Positions 7,409 through 15,027 of a DNA stretch of 17,248 nt are shown in pieces. The first letter of the stretch is position 1; every line of letters starts with the position of its first letter. The stretch is from contig DLPB01000018.1 in assembly GCA_002479805.1 (NCBI GenBank), positions 8,836 through 26,083 of the forward strand. Direction: 5' to 3'. Both the position numbers and the translations under genes were made by a program. The DNA is from Micrococcales bacterium UBA7469. Its GTDB lineage: Bacteria; Actinomycetota; Actinomycetes; Actinomycetales; Microbacteriaceae. Below the pieces are notes generated by a model. It was not told where the DNA came from. It searched no databases and saw only the letters and a list, made by a program, of their open reading frames with translations.

Positions 7409-10307
7409 GAACCTTTAGCACCTGTCCAACCTTGAGCAGGTTGGGATTTGTTATGCCATTTACCTCAGCGAGCTTGGTGGCACTTACCCCGAGCTTGCTT
7501 GCGATTCCCCACAACGTGTCACCGGCCTTTACGGTGTAGGTCTTGACCGGAGCAGGCGCGGTCACCGTTGGCGACGAGCTGACCGAAGTTGGAATCTTGA
7601 GGGTCTGGCCAACTCGAATACTGGTTGATGTGCCAAGCGAATTGGCAGCTTGGATTCTGGCGACCGTGACACCGAATTTGCTAGCAATCGACCACAGCGT
7701 GTCACCGGTAACCACCTTGTAGTTCACATACACCGATGTAGTAGCCGAGCTGGTTGGGGTTGGGGTCGGTTTTGGAGTCGCCGATGCCGTCGGCGTCGGT
7801 GTCGGCTTCGGGGTGGTGGTTGGCTTAGGTGAAGCGGTAGCAGAAACAGTTGGCTTTGGGGTTGTGGTCGGCTTAGGGGTTGGCGAGACGGTTGGGGTGG
7901 TTACGACCGGCACGCTGCCCAGAAAAGTCAGCTCGTCAAAGATGCCGGTTGGGGTGTTGGCAAAGGACGCGAGCGTTGCGGTGGCGGGGGCAGTTCCAGC
8001 AACCGGAATCTTGCTCGCAAAGAAATTCGATGCGCTGATAAACCCAGGTCCATCGCCCTTCAGGGTGGCGAACTGCGCCCAGTTCTTGATTCGGCTACGA
8101 GTGCCATTTTCCACAAAGAACAAGCCACCCTTGGCATCCCTAACGAACTGCCCAATCGGCTTGCTGGCAACGTTCAAGCTCGCGCAGGTCGAAACTGCAA
8201 GCGGATATGGCTTACCCGGGTATTCGTCGGCTCCAGCTGGGGATATCGGATAGAGGGTTCCGTTATCTATCAGGTAAGTTGCACCGTCGCACTGCACCTT
8301 GATGGATGCAAAACCGGTTCTGGTCTGCAGCTTGGTGAGCTCTGCGTTATCGAGGGTGTAGATCTTGGAATCCGAGACATTTTTGGCGTGGTCCTCGGAT
8401 GTCAGTCGAACTTTTCTGGTGAGGTCATCTACTAAGAAGATCGTTGAGCTTCCCGCCGATTTCACCAAAGAGCCCGGGGCAAAACCATTGCCGACGCTAT
8501 CAACGGTGTTGATCGCAGCTAGCGGCAGAGTGATGGTCTTGGACTGACTAATTAGGTTCAGGAATCGCTCGGTCATCGACTTATCTGAAACCGCACGACG
8601 CTGGCCACCCTGCACGAAATACGAGAGCTTGTTGCCCACACTGGTGACCACCGCAGGCGCTGCCAAAGCCCCATTCACGGTTGGAATCTTGTTGACCACC
8701 GCGTCTGGCAGCACTGAAACCTGTGTGGTCCAGTTGGTCGGATCTAAAACCGGTAGCTTCCCGGTTTCGGTGAGTACAAAGTTCTGACCGGCGGCATTTG
8801 CCACAAATCCACGAACGATGCCCGAAGATGTGGCAATCAACCGCTGATCAATCTCAACCTTGGAGGCTGTGAACCACTTATTTAGACCAATAGCAGAGGC
8901 CAGCGAAGCCGCCACTCGATAGCTCTTGCCACCAAATGCCAGCGCGACATCATCGGTGCCGGTTAGGCCGAAGACCGTCAGATCGCTCGCCAGTGGCTCG
9001 CCTGGCACCAGTGAGACGATTTGCTCAACCACCAGCGGACTCACTGTGGTGCCCTGACCACCCACTGAGTTCAGTGCGAGGTCATCCACGACCGGGCTAC
9101 TCTTGCCGTTTTCGATCCAGAACTTGTTCCCCTGAGGGGTCTGGACCAACCTGGTTAGCGCGCCACCTTGGATAAATAGGCTCAGCTGAGATTCGGTCAG
9201 ACTGGTTGCCAGATCACAGTTCAAGCCAAATTGTTTGGCCAAATTGCAATCGGTCAGCGAGTAGCGCTTGCCATCCACTAGCAACCAGAAGTCACCGGTG
9301 GTGCCGCGTCTCACCAGTTGATAGAGGTCGCCCTTGTTGGTAAAGGTTTCCAGGTAAGCCTGGGAAATCACACCCTCTGGGCCAAGCGGGCGAATTGCCG
9401 CAGCCAGTCTGGCGTCGGAGACCCGATAGCGCAGGTTGTCTACGATCAGGAAGGTTTCGCTGGTGCTGGATTTCAGCAGGTAGCTACCGCCGATTGGAGA
9501 CCCAAACCAGTCGTGGAAAAAGCGCCAGAAATTTCTATTGCCGTATGCCGAGCAGCTATCACCGGTGCCGTAGAGGTTCTTGAGGGCAGCATCATTCGGG
9601 GTGTATGGCGTGTAGTAGTAAAGGTTTGCCGTGGCTTGACTCTTGAGCTCAAAGCTCTTGCTGCCACAAGATGCCTTTGGGTTAAACCGCATTGAGACCG
9701 TGCGACCGGGCTTCCAGTAGGTAAATGATCCGGCTGGGTTGCCATACCAGCGGAACTGCCTCGCGGCCTTGTAAAGCTGATTGAAAAGGCCGGTAAAGAC
9801 CTTGCCGCAGATACCGGGATCGCTGTCTGGGCAACCGAATCCCATCGCCGCCCGATACATGTAATCGGTTGGCTTGGTGGATGTAACCAGTGCCTGCTCT
9901 TTTTGCAGCGTGACGATAAAGACCTTCGGGTTGATGCCGCAGGCATTTGAAATCGCGTGAATTACCTCTGCGGCACTAGCCCCAGCCTTGGCAGCGATGG
10001 CCTTGCAGGGGCCAACTTCGCCGGGACCGGTGGCCGGAGTTTCAGGAATATCGACCTTGAGGTTTTTTAGGCAGTCGATGGCAGGGTTGGTGGCCTTACA
10101 ATCGGCAACCTTGGAATCCAAAAAGGCCTGAATCTGCGGCACGGTCATGGTGCCAAAGTCATAAAAGACACTGTCGCTGATGATCAGCCCAGGGTCAAAG
10201 GCAGAGCCCGGTGGGGCTGCCAGAGCGGGAGTCTGGGCAGCCGGCTGCGCCACCAATCCAGCCGCAATCAGCGCGATGGCGGAGAAAATTCCGAGCAGGC
10301 GCTTCAT
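7401..10307 (-). CDS. Exported multi-domain protein with two C-terminal LysM domains
   Basis: A 968-residue surface protein. Residues 1-30 are a signal peptide (MKRLLGIFSAIALIAAGL..., AxA site PALA|A). Residues about 37-272 form a domain that, from memory, is shared by many exported Microbacteriaceae proteins and begins FDPGLIISDSVFYDFG, with KVFIVTLQKEQALVTSTKP, MGFGCPDS, GNPAGSFTYW and SAYGNRNFWRFFHDWFGS; it is cysteine-rich and looks like a secreted enzyme-like fold (LQKEQ resembles a lysozyme-type Glu region, unproven). Residues about 273-790 contain diverged repeats of a FLIVDNLRYRVSD-like unit. A Pro/Thr linker (about 805-860) leads to LysM domains at 861-906 and 922-968, each with GDTLW.IASK.GV and VGQ.LK.P, which bind peptidoglycan. 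Its ATG overlaps the lipoprotein stop by one base (TAATG), so the two are coupled. Peptidoglycan hydrolase or surface adhesin are the alternatives. Confidence 0.85.
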   Translation of the reverse strand: MKRLLGIFSAIALIAAGLVAQPAAQTPALAAPPGSAFDPGLIISDSVFYDFGTMTVPQIQAFLDSKVADCKATNPAIDCLKNLKVDIPETPATGPGEVGPCKAIAAKAGASAAEVIHAISNACGINPKVFIVTLQKEQALVTSTKPTDYMYRAAMGFGCPDSDPGICGKVFTGLFNQLYKAARQFRWYGNPAGSFTYWKPGRTVSMRFNPKASCGSKSFELKSQATANLYYYTPYTPNDAALKNLYGTGDSCSAYGNRNFWRFFHDWFGSPIGGSYLLKSSTSETFLIVDNLRYRVSDARLAAAIRPLGPEGVISQAYLETFTNKGDLYQLVRRGTTGDFWLLVDGKRYSLTDCNLAKQFGLNCDLATSLTESQLSLFIQGGALTRLVQTPQGNKFWIENGKSSPVVDDLALNSVGGQGTTVSPLVVEQIVSLVPGEPLASDLTVFGLTGTDDVALAFGGKSYRVAASLASAIGLNKWFTASKVEIDQRLIATSSGIVRGFVANAAGQNFVLTETGKLPVLDPTNWTTQVSVLPDAVVNKIPTVNGALAAPAVVTSVGNKLSYFVQGGQRRAVSDKSMTERFLNLISQSKTITLPLAAINTVDSVGNGFAPGSLVKSAGSSTIFLVDDLTRKVRLTSEDHAKNVSDSKIYTLDNAELTKLQTRTGFASIKVQCDGATYLIDNGTLYPISPAGADEYPGKPYPLAVSTCASLNVASKPIGQFVRDAKGGLFFVENGTRSRIKNWAQFATLKGDGPGFISASNFFASKIPVAGTAPATATLASFANTPTGIFDELTFLGSVPVVTTPTVSPTPKPTTTPKPTVSATASPKPTTTPKPTPTPTASATPKPTPTPTSSATTSVYVNYKVVTGDTLWSIASKFGVTVARIQAANSLGTSTSIRVGQTLKIPTSVSSSPTVTAPAPVKTYTVKAGDTLWGIASKLGVSATKLAEVNGITNPNLLKVGQVLKVPS
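7728..7895. repeat. Low-complexity repeat encoding the Pro/Thr linker
   Basis: On the minus strand this stretch encodes repeated PTPKPTTTPKP and SATPKP units between the repeat region and the first LysM domain. At DNA level the plus strand shows recurrent GGTTGGGGT, GGTCGG and GGCTTAGG words. Such linkers keep wall-binding domains away from the catalytic or adhesive part and are prone to copy-number change by slippage. Confidence 0.85.
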
Positions 10308-10828
10308 TAGCCAATCACCACCGAGGATGGGGCGGATGTCCCAAAGTGTCCCTCGGATTCATAGCTAACGGTCACCACCCCGTTGCCAGAAGGCAAATCC
10401 TTCAGAGGAATTTCGATGGGGAAACACTGGGTGTATTCACTGCTTGGCTCTGCTTTGACCTCTTTGGTCTTGGTTACACCATTGCCAAGGTACTTGAAGA
10501 TGCACTTGCCACCGGTTTCGGTCAGATTTGGAATCTGTGCCACCACGGTGAAGACTCCCACCGCTGGTTCGGCCACCGCCATGATGATCTCGACCGTGAC
10601 CTCTTTGCGGATAATCGGCTCTTTGGTCTCTTCCGGAGTTGCAGTTTCCTCCGGGGTTACTTCTTCGGTAGGAGTTTCCTCCGGGGCGGTTTCTTCGGGA
10701 GCAACGCTCTGCGATTCGGTTAGCGGCTCAGGCAGTGAGGTTGCGCCCCAGTTTGGGTAAAAAACGCTGCATCCGGTGAGGGTTAGCAGCAGTCCTGCTA
10801 GCACCAAAGTCTTTGCAAAATTACGCAT
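10307..10828 (-). CDS. Small lipoprotein with acidic Thr/Glu-rich spacer
   Basis: The 173-residue product begins MRNFAKTLVLAGLLLTLTGC: basic n-region, hydrophobic core and lipobox LTGC with the lipidated Cys at 20, so it is a membrane lipoprotein exposed outside. Residues about 38-70 are an EET/PEET-rich spacer (PEETAPEETPTEEVTPEE), followed by a compact beta-rich domain of about 100 residues with two cysteines (109 and 135) that could form a disulfide and strands such as EVTVEIIMAVAE and VVTVSYESEG, reminiscent of an Ig-like fold. I recognise no family. A strong GGAGGTGA ribosome binding site precedes the ATG. It is followed without gap (TAATG) by the LysM protein, so the two surface proteins are made together and may act together. 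Function unknown. Confidence 0.8.
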   Translation of the reverse strand: MRNFAKTLVLAGLLLTLTGCSVFYPNWGATSLPEPLTESQSVAPEETAPEETPTEEVTPEETATPEETKEPIIRKEVTVEIIMAVAEPAVGVFTVVAQIPNLTETGGKCIFKYLGNGVTKTKEVKAEPSSEYTQCFPIEIPLKDLPSGNGVVTVSYESEGHFGTSAPSSVVIG

Positions 10829-10860
10829 GCCTCACCTCCAACCGACTCCAACCCTAAGTT

Positions 10861-10890
10861 GCTTGGCTCAGAAAACCCTGAGCAACAAGC
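10861..10890 (-). terminator. Hairpin between purE and the lipoprotein gene, possible terminator
   Basis: GCTTGGCTCAG, loop AAAACC, CTGAGC, a two-base AA bulge and CAAGC form an 11-pair stem in the 84-base gap after purE. No T-run follows on the minus strand (next bases AACTTAGGG), so it is not a classical intrinsic terminator; it could be an attenuator, an RNA-stability element or a weak terminator separating the purine operon from the lipoprotein-LysM pair. The lipoprotein promoter was not identified. Confidence 0.4.
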
Positions 10891-10912
10891 GGTTTTGGCT
10901 AATTAGCTGGGC

Positions 10913-11401
10913 TTAGAGACTGTTTTTGAGGTTGGCGTTTTTGGCTTCGACCGTACTGGCAAGATCGGCTCGATGGGCATCGAGCTGAGTGCGCAAATCT
11001 GAATCATGCGAACCGAGAATTCGAATTGCAAGCAGTGCGGCATTTTTCGCCCCATCGATCGAGACCGTGGCAACCGGGACACCGGCCGGCATTTGAACGA
11101 TCGACAACAGTGAATCCATGCCGTCCAATTTTCCAAGGGCCACCGGCACGCCAATTACCGGCAGCGAGGTGACCGAGGCCAACATGCCAGGCAGGTGGGC
11201 GGCTCCGCCGGCTCCGGCAATCACAACCTTGATGCCACGGTCGGCTGCGGACTTGCCCCAATCAATCATCTTTTCTGGGGTGCGGTGGGCGCTCAACACC
11301 TCCACCTCATGCTCAATGCCAAACTCCTTGAGCGTGGTTGCGGCGTCTTGCAGCACTCTCCAGTCGGAGTCAGAGCCCATAACTATTGCGACAGTCTTCA
11401 T
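10913..11401 (-). CDS. purE: N5-carboxyaminoimidazole ribonucleotide mutase
   Basis: Class I PurE moves the carboxyl group of N5-CAIR to C4 to give CAIR in de novo purine synthesis, in the cytosol, acting on the product of PurK. The 162-residue product has the complete signature: GSDSDW at 9-14, SAHRTP at 37-42 with the catalytic His39, and AGAGGAAHLPGM at 62-73. Length is normal for the family. The ATG at 11401 follows GGGAGG at good spacing, 20 bases after the purK stop, so purK and purE form one operon, as in many bacteria. The presence of PurK alongside confirms the ATP-dependent bacterial route rather than the direct AIR carboxylase type. Confidence 0.96.
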   Translation of the reverse strand: MKTVAIVMGSDSDWRVLQDAATTLKEFGIEHEVEVLSAHRTPEKMIDWGKSAADRGIKVVIAGAGGAAHLPGMLASVTSLPVIGVPVALGKLDGMDSLLSIVQMPAGVPVATVSIDGAKNAALLAIRILGSHDSDLRTQLDAHRADLASTVEAKNANLKNSL

Positions 11402-11421
11402 TGCAACCTCCCGAGGTCAAT

Positions 11422-12546
11422 TTAGCGGTTGTAGAGCAATTCTCGACAGGCCCTACCGGCTGCCAAAAGTTCGGCTAAGTCCTGACCCTGAAGCGTGAGG
11501 TGACCCATTTTGCGGCCCTGACGCGGCGCTTTTTCATAGAGATGAAACTTCACCTGCGGATACTTAGCCATGGCCGTCGGATAGTGACGCAAAAAGTCAT
11601 TCTCAGAATCGACTCCGAGCAGATTGATCATCACCGCATGGCTTGAGGTGCTAGAGGTATCGCCGAGTGGCAGATCTAATACCGCTCGCAAGTGTTGCTC
11701 AAACTGCGAAGTGATCGAAGCATCGATTGAGAAGTGGCCGGAGTTGTGAGGGCGCATCGCCAATTCATTTACCAGAATCTCGCCAGATTCAAGTTCAAAA
11801 AGCTCAACGGCCATCACGCCAGTGACCCCTAGGCCCTCAGCAATACTCTGGGCAATTCGCTCGGCTTCAGCGTGACGGGAAGACGCCGGAGCCGGTGCTA
11901 TCACCTCGGAACAAACGCCCGCCTCCTGGAAAGTAGCAACTAGGGGCCAAGCCCGAAATTCGCCACTTGGCCTGCGAGCCGATAGCTGAGCCAGCTCTCC
12001 AATGAACTCAACCTTCTGCTCAAGTAGCAGCTCGCCACCAAAAGCCGAGATGCCCTCAAGCCAGTCGCGCACCTCAGCGGTGGTTGAAATCACCCTGACG
12101 CCCTTGCCGTCATAGCCGCCAATCGGAGTCTTGACCACAATTTTTGGCCCAAATTCAGCTAGAAAGCCAGCCACCGCGGCCTCAGTTTTAGCGGCTTTCC
12201 AGATTGGTTGCGGTAATCCAAGTTCGGTTAGCTTGCGCCTCATGGTGAGTTTGTTTTGCGCATGCTTTAGGGCGTTTGGGCCCGGCCTAACCGAAAAACC
12301 TTCAGCCTCCAAGCGTTCCAAAACTGCGGTTGGCACATGTTCGTGATCGAAGGTGATGACATCTACGGTTTTAGCAAATTCAACCAGTTGATCAAAGTCG
12401 TTGTAATCGCCAACTTTTGTAACGGCTTGGTGAGCGGATGAACCTTCGGCTTCGCCGAAAACCTTGATGCCGATGCCCAGCGCAATCGCTGCCGGCTGCA
12501 TCATTCGGGCGAGCTGACCAGCCCCGATTACTCCAACAACTGGCAT
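11422..12546 (-). CDS. purK: 5-(carboxyamino)imidazole ribonucleotide synthase
   Basis: ATP-grasp enzyme that joins bicarbonate to AIR using ATP to form N5-CAIR, the substrate of PurE. The 374-residue product starts MPVVGVIGAGQLARMMQPAA, the PurK N-terminal signature. Further motifs: DHEHVP at 67-72, the glycine-rich ATP loop GGYDGKGV at 143-150, and NELAMRPHNSGHFSID at 260-275, which carries ATP-grasp metal ligands and is diagnostic for PurK. I start it at ATG 12546, preceded by AGAGG at a 5-base spacing and matching family N-termini; the frame is open further upstream into the birA end, but that extension is unconserved. It lies 20 bases after birA and 20 bases before purE. Confidence 0.96.
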   Translation of the reverse strand: MPVVGVIGAGQLARMMQPAAIALGIGIKVFGEAEGSSAHQAVTKVGDYNDFDQLVEFAKTVDVITFDHEHVPTAVLERLEAEGFSVRPGPNALKHAQNKLTMRRKLTELGLPQPIWKAAKTEAAVAGFLAEFGPKIVVKTPIGGYDGKGVRVISTTAEVRDWLEGISAFGGELLLEQKVEFIGELAQLSARRPSGEFRAWPLVATFQEAGVCSEVIAPAPASSRHAEAERIAQSIAEGLGVTGVMAVELFELESGEILVNELAMRPHNSGHFSIDASITSQFEQHLRAVLDLPLGDTSSTSSHAVMINLLGVDSENDFLRHYPTAMAKYPQVKFHLYEKAPRQGRKMGHLTLQGQDLAELLAAGRACRELLYNR

Positions 12547-12548
12547 GC

Positions 12549-12556
12549 TCACCTCT
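12549..12556 (-). promoter_or_regulatory. Ribosome binding site of purK (decides the start)
   Basis: AGAGGTGA on the minus strand sits immediately before the ATG at 12546 (5 bases from AGAGG to ATG). It favours the start at MPVVGVIGAG over an upstream start that would overlap the end of birA. Confidence 0.65.
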
Positions 12557-12566
12557 TTTTCAAGCT

Positions 12567-13310
12567 CTAGTTTCGCAGATGCCATACATCGGCAGCAGAC
12601 ACCACGACTGGTTCTGGGGTATGAATCACCAATCTGCCCTCGGCATCGATCTCTTTCGCTATGCCGTAGACCTCGCCACCACCAGGCAATTCAGCCCGCA
12701 CCGAGCGCCCTATCGTGGCTGAGTGCTGAACTAATTCGCCCCTCGCCTTGATGATCGCCGACTGGGGGTTTTGTTCAAAAATGGACCAACGGATTCTGAA
12801 ATTTGTAACCACTGCCGCCAACACCGCATCGAAATCAGCATCGACGCCCAATAGCTCAAGCGAGGTTGCGGTATCCGGGGCACCGGATTGAGTTTTCAGA
12901 TTGATGCCAAAACCCAATATCAAGGCACCATCGGGCTGAATTTGAGCCAATATTCCGCAGATCTTCTTGTCGTTTACCAAAACGTCGTTGGGCCACTTGA
13001 CCAACACCGGGTCCACCACCAATTCTTGGATAGCGGCACGGATAGCTGTGGCGAGGATCAAAGTTGCCCAGCCCAATTCTTTGGTGTGGCTTGATCTCAG
13101 GTACAGCGATGCCGAAATGCTGGTGCCGGGCTCTGAGACCCAGGATCGCCCAAGTCGGCCCATGCCCGCGGTTTGCTGACGGGCAACTAGCAGCGAAAAG
13201 TTTTGCAGAGTGCCGCTTTGCAGACGACGAGCAAGTTCCAAGTTGGTCGAATCAATTGATTCGAGCACGACTAATTCATTGACCAATGCGGAGGTTTGAG
13301 TGAGGGACAC
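12567..13310 (-). CDS. birA: Biotin-[acetyl-CoA-carboxylase] ligase
   Basis: Biotin protein ligase activates biotin as biotinyl-AMP and attaches it to the lysine of biotin carrier domains, here presumably the alpha subunit of acyl-CoA carboxylase. About 247 residues from the GTG at 13310. Motifs: IDSTN at 19-23, the biotin loop QTAGMGRLGRSW at 46-57 (E. coli GRGRRGR, with Met in place of the first Arg), KWPNDVL at 105-111 and KICGILAQ at 116-123 with the catalytic-region lysine. There is no N-terminal helix-turn-helix, so it is a class I ligase and not a repressor. The start is uncertain: GTG 13310 and TTG 13328 are both in frame and neither has a clear ribosome binding site. It is first in birA-purK-purE and divergent from accD, its functional partner. 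Confidence 0.92.
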   Translation of the reverse strand: MSLTQTSALVNELVVLESIDSTNLELARRLQSGTLQNFSLLVARQQTAGMGRLGRSWVSEPGTSISASLYLRSSHTKELGWATLILATAIRAAIQELVVDPVLVKWPNDVLVNDKKICGILAQIQPDGALILGFGINLKTQSGAPDTATSLELLGVDADFDAVLAAVVTNFRIRWSIFEQNPQSAIIKARGELVQHSATIGRSVRAELPGGGEVYGIAKEIDAEGRLVIHTPEPVVVSAADVWHLRN

Positions 13311-13357
13311 AGCAAAACCGTATCGCAACCAGCAAACTTGTAGCTATCTACGATGAA

Positions 13358-13386
13358 TTTAGAATTTGCTTGTAGGTATTGTTCAA
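13358..13386 (-). promoter_or_regulatory. Candidate birA promoter
   Basis: On the minus strand TTGAAC (13386-13381) and TCTAAA (13363-13358) are spaced by 17 bases, each 4 of 6 to consensus. A start near 13350 would leave a leader of about 40 bases. The opposite-strand accD promoter must share the same 108-base gap; possible -10 hexamers there are TGTAGT at 13388-13393 and TAAAGT at 13409-13414, neither convincing. Confidence 0.3.
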
Positions 13387-13426
13387 GTTGTAGTGCCCAG
13401 AAGCTGGATAAAGTAGGCAAGCATCT

Positions 13427-13433
13427 AAGGAGA
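13427..13433 (+). promoter_or_regulatory. Strong ribosome binding site of accD
   Basis: AAGGAGA lies 4 bases before GTG at 13438 and fixes that GTG as the start; the encoded N-terminus MSNVPDLSTTAGKLADL agrees with carboxylase beta subunits. Confidence 0.8.
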
Positions 13434-13437
13434 TTCT

Positions 13438-15027
13438 GTGTCCAACGTCCCTGACCTTTCCACCACCGCTGGCAAACTGGCCGATCTCAAGGCTCGTTAC
13501 CACGAGGCAGTGGTCAGCGCTGGAGACAATGCCAAGGCAAAGCAGCACGCCAAGGGTAAGAACACGGCTCGTGAGCGCATTGAAATGCTTTTAGACCCGG
13601 GCAGCTTTGTTGAGGTTGACGAATATGTTCGTCACCGCTCCACCGCCTTTGGCATGGATGCCAAGCGCCCTTATGGCGATTCGGTAGTAACCGGCGTCGG
13701 CACAATTCACGGTCGTCAGGTTGCGGTTTACTCGCAGGACTTCACAATCTTCGGCGGCTCACTCGGTGAGACCGCGGGTAACAAGATCATCAAAATCATG
13801 GAGCTTGCTATCAAGACCGGAGTGCCACTGATTGGAATGCTTGATTCGGGTGGTGCCCGCATTCAAGAGGGTGTCATCGCGCTTGGAAAATACGGCGAAA
13901 TCTTCAAGCTCAACACCATGGCATCGGGGGTTATCCCGCAGATCTCGATCATCATGGGACCGGCCGCCGGTGGTGCGGTTTACTCCCCGGCGCTAACCGA
14001 CTTTGTGATCATGGTGGATAAGACCTCCAACATGTTCGTAACCGGACCGGATGTAATCAAGACCGTGACCGGTGAAGATGTCGGCATGGAGGAACTTGGT
14101 GGCGCCCGCGCTCACAACGAGACCTCAGGTGTGGCTCACTACCTGGCCGATGATGAGGCCGATGCCATCGATTACGTAAAGTCCCTGGTTGGCTTTTTGC
14201 CAGAGAACAACCTCTCGGAGACCGTTACCTACCAGTCTGAAACTGAGCTAGAGATCACCGAGGCAGACCTCAAGCTCAACGCCATAATTCCGGACTCCCC
14301 AAACCAGCCCTATGACATGCACACCATCATCGAAGCCTTGGTTGACGAGGGCGAGTTCTTGGAGGTGCAGCCACTTTTCGCACCCAACATCCTGATTGGC
14401 TTTGCTCGCATTGACGGCTCCAGTGTCGGAATTGTGGCCAACCAACCGCAGCAGATGGCTGGAACCTTGAACATCGATGCCGGCGAGAAGGCGGCACGAT
14501 TCGTGCGATTCTGCGATGCTTTCTCAATTCCAATTTTGACCCTGGTGGACGTTCCCGGTTATCTGCCCGGCACCGATCAGGAGTGGGCTGGAGTTATCCG
14601 CCGCGGTGCCAAGTTGCTCTACGCCTATGCCGAGGCCACCGTGCCACTGGTCACCGTGATCACCCGCAAGGCCTACGGTGGGGCATACATTGTGATGGGC
14701 TCAAAGCAGCTCGGTGCCGATATCAACCTGGCCTGGCCAACCGCGGAGATTGCTGTGATGGGCGGTCAGGGAGCGGTAAACATTTTGTTCCGCGACAAGA
14801 TTCGTGAAGCAGAAGAACAGGGCTTGGACATCGCCAAGGTGCGTGACCAGCTCGCTAAGGAATACACCTACAACGTTGCCAGCCCGTTCCTTGCTGCCGA
14901 ACGCGGTGAACTGGATGGCATCATCGAGCCGGCCGCCACCCGCACCGCTGTGATTCGCTCCCTTAGAGCACTCAAGACCAAGCGCGCCAGCTTGCCTCCT
15001 AAAAAGCACGGAAACATCCCGCTCTAA
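13438..15027 (+). CDS. accD: Acyl-CoA carboxylase beta (carboxyltransferase) subunit
   Basis: Carboxyltransferase subunit that moves CO2 from carboxybiotin on the alpha subunit to acetyl- or propionyl-CoA, giving malonyl- or methylmalonyl-CoA for lipid synthesis. The 529-residue length is typical of AccD5/PccB proteins. Two crotonase-like halves are visible: the first oxyanion region in GPAAGGAVYSPALTDF (174-189) with VTGPDVIK (201-208), the second in ITRKAYGGAYIVMGSKQLGA (408-427). The residue after GGAY is Ile418; in Streptomyces coelicolor the equivalent position separates propionyl-CoA (Asp) from acetyl-CoA (Ile) specificity, so acetyl-CoA use is plausible. Position after birA and before an epsilon subunit matches accD5-accE5. 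The alpha subunit is not in the window. Its TAA overlaps the accE ATG by one base. Confidence 0.95.
   Translation: MSNVPDLSTTAGKLADLKARYHEAVVSAGDNAKAKQHAKGKNTARERIEMLLDPGSFVEVDEYVRHRSTAFGMDAKRPYGDSVVTGVGTIHGRQVAVYSQDFTIFGGSLGETAGNKIIKIMELAIKTGVPLIGMLDSGGARIQEGVIALGKYGEIFKLNTMASGVIPQISIIMGPAAGGAVYSPALTDFVIMVDKTSNMFVTGPDVIKTVTGEDVGMEELGGARAHNETSGVAHYLADDEADAIDYVKSLVGFLPENNLSETVTYQSETELEITEADLKLNAIIPDSPNQPYDMHTIIEALVDEGEFLEVQPLFAPNILIGFARIDGSSVGIVANQPQQMAGTLNIDAGEKAARFVRFCDAFSIPILTLVDVPGYLPGTDQEWAGVIRRGAKLLYAYAEATVPLVTVITRKAYGGAYIVMGSKQLGADINLAWPTAEIAVMGGQGAVNILFRDKIREAEEQGLDIAKVRDQLAKEYTYNVASPFLAAERGELDGIIEPAATRTAVIRSLRALKTKRASLPPKKHGNIPL

Noticed and set aside
7728..7895. Possible tandem-repeat or CRISPR-like array
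   Set aside because: The repeats are in frame and encode a Pro/Thr linker; there are no regular repeat and spacer units.
10120..10307. Signal peptide of the LysM protein as a lipoprotein signal
   Set aside because: There is no lipobox cysteine; the AxA site after residue 30 fits signal peptidase I.
12546..12585. Longer purK start upstream
   Set aside because: It would overlap birA and add unconserved residues, while a good ribosome binding site precedes the ATG at 12546.
13368..13393. accD promoter TTGCTT with TGTAGT at 17-base spacing
   Set aside because: Only 3 and 4 of 6 bases match consensus, and another -10 (TAAAGT) lies downstream; neither can be preferred.
13311..13437. BirA as repressor acting on an operator in the divergent gap
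   Set aside because: The ligase lacks a helix-turn-helix domain. The short repeat GTAG-CTAT-CTAC in the gap is too weak to call an operator.
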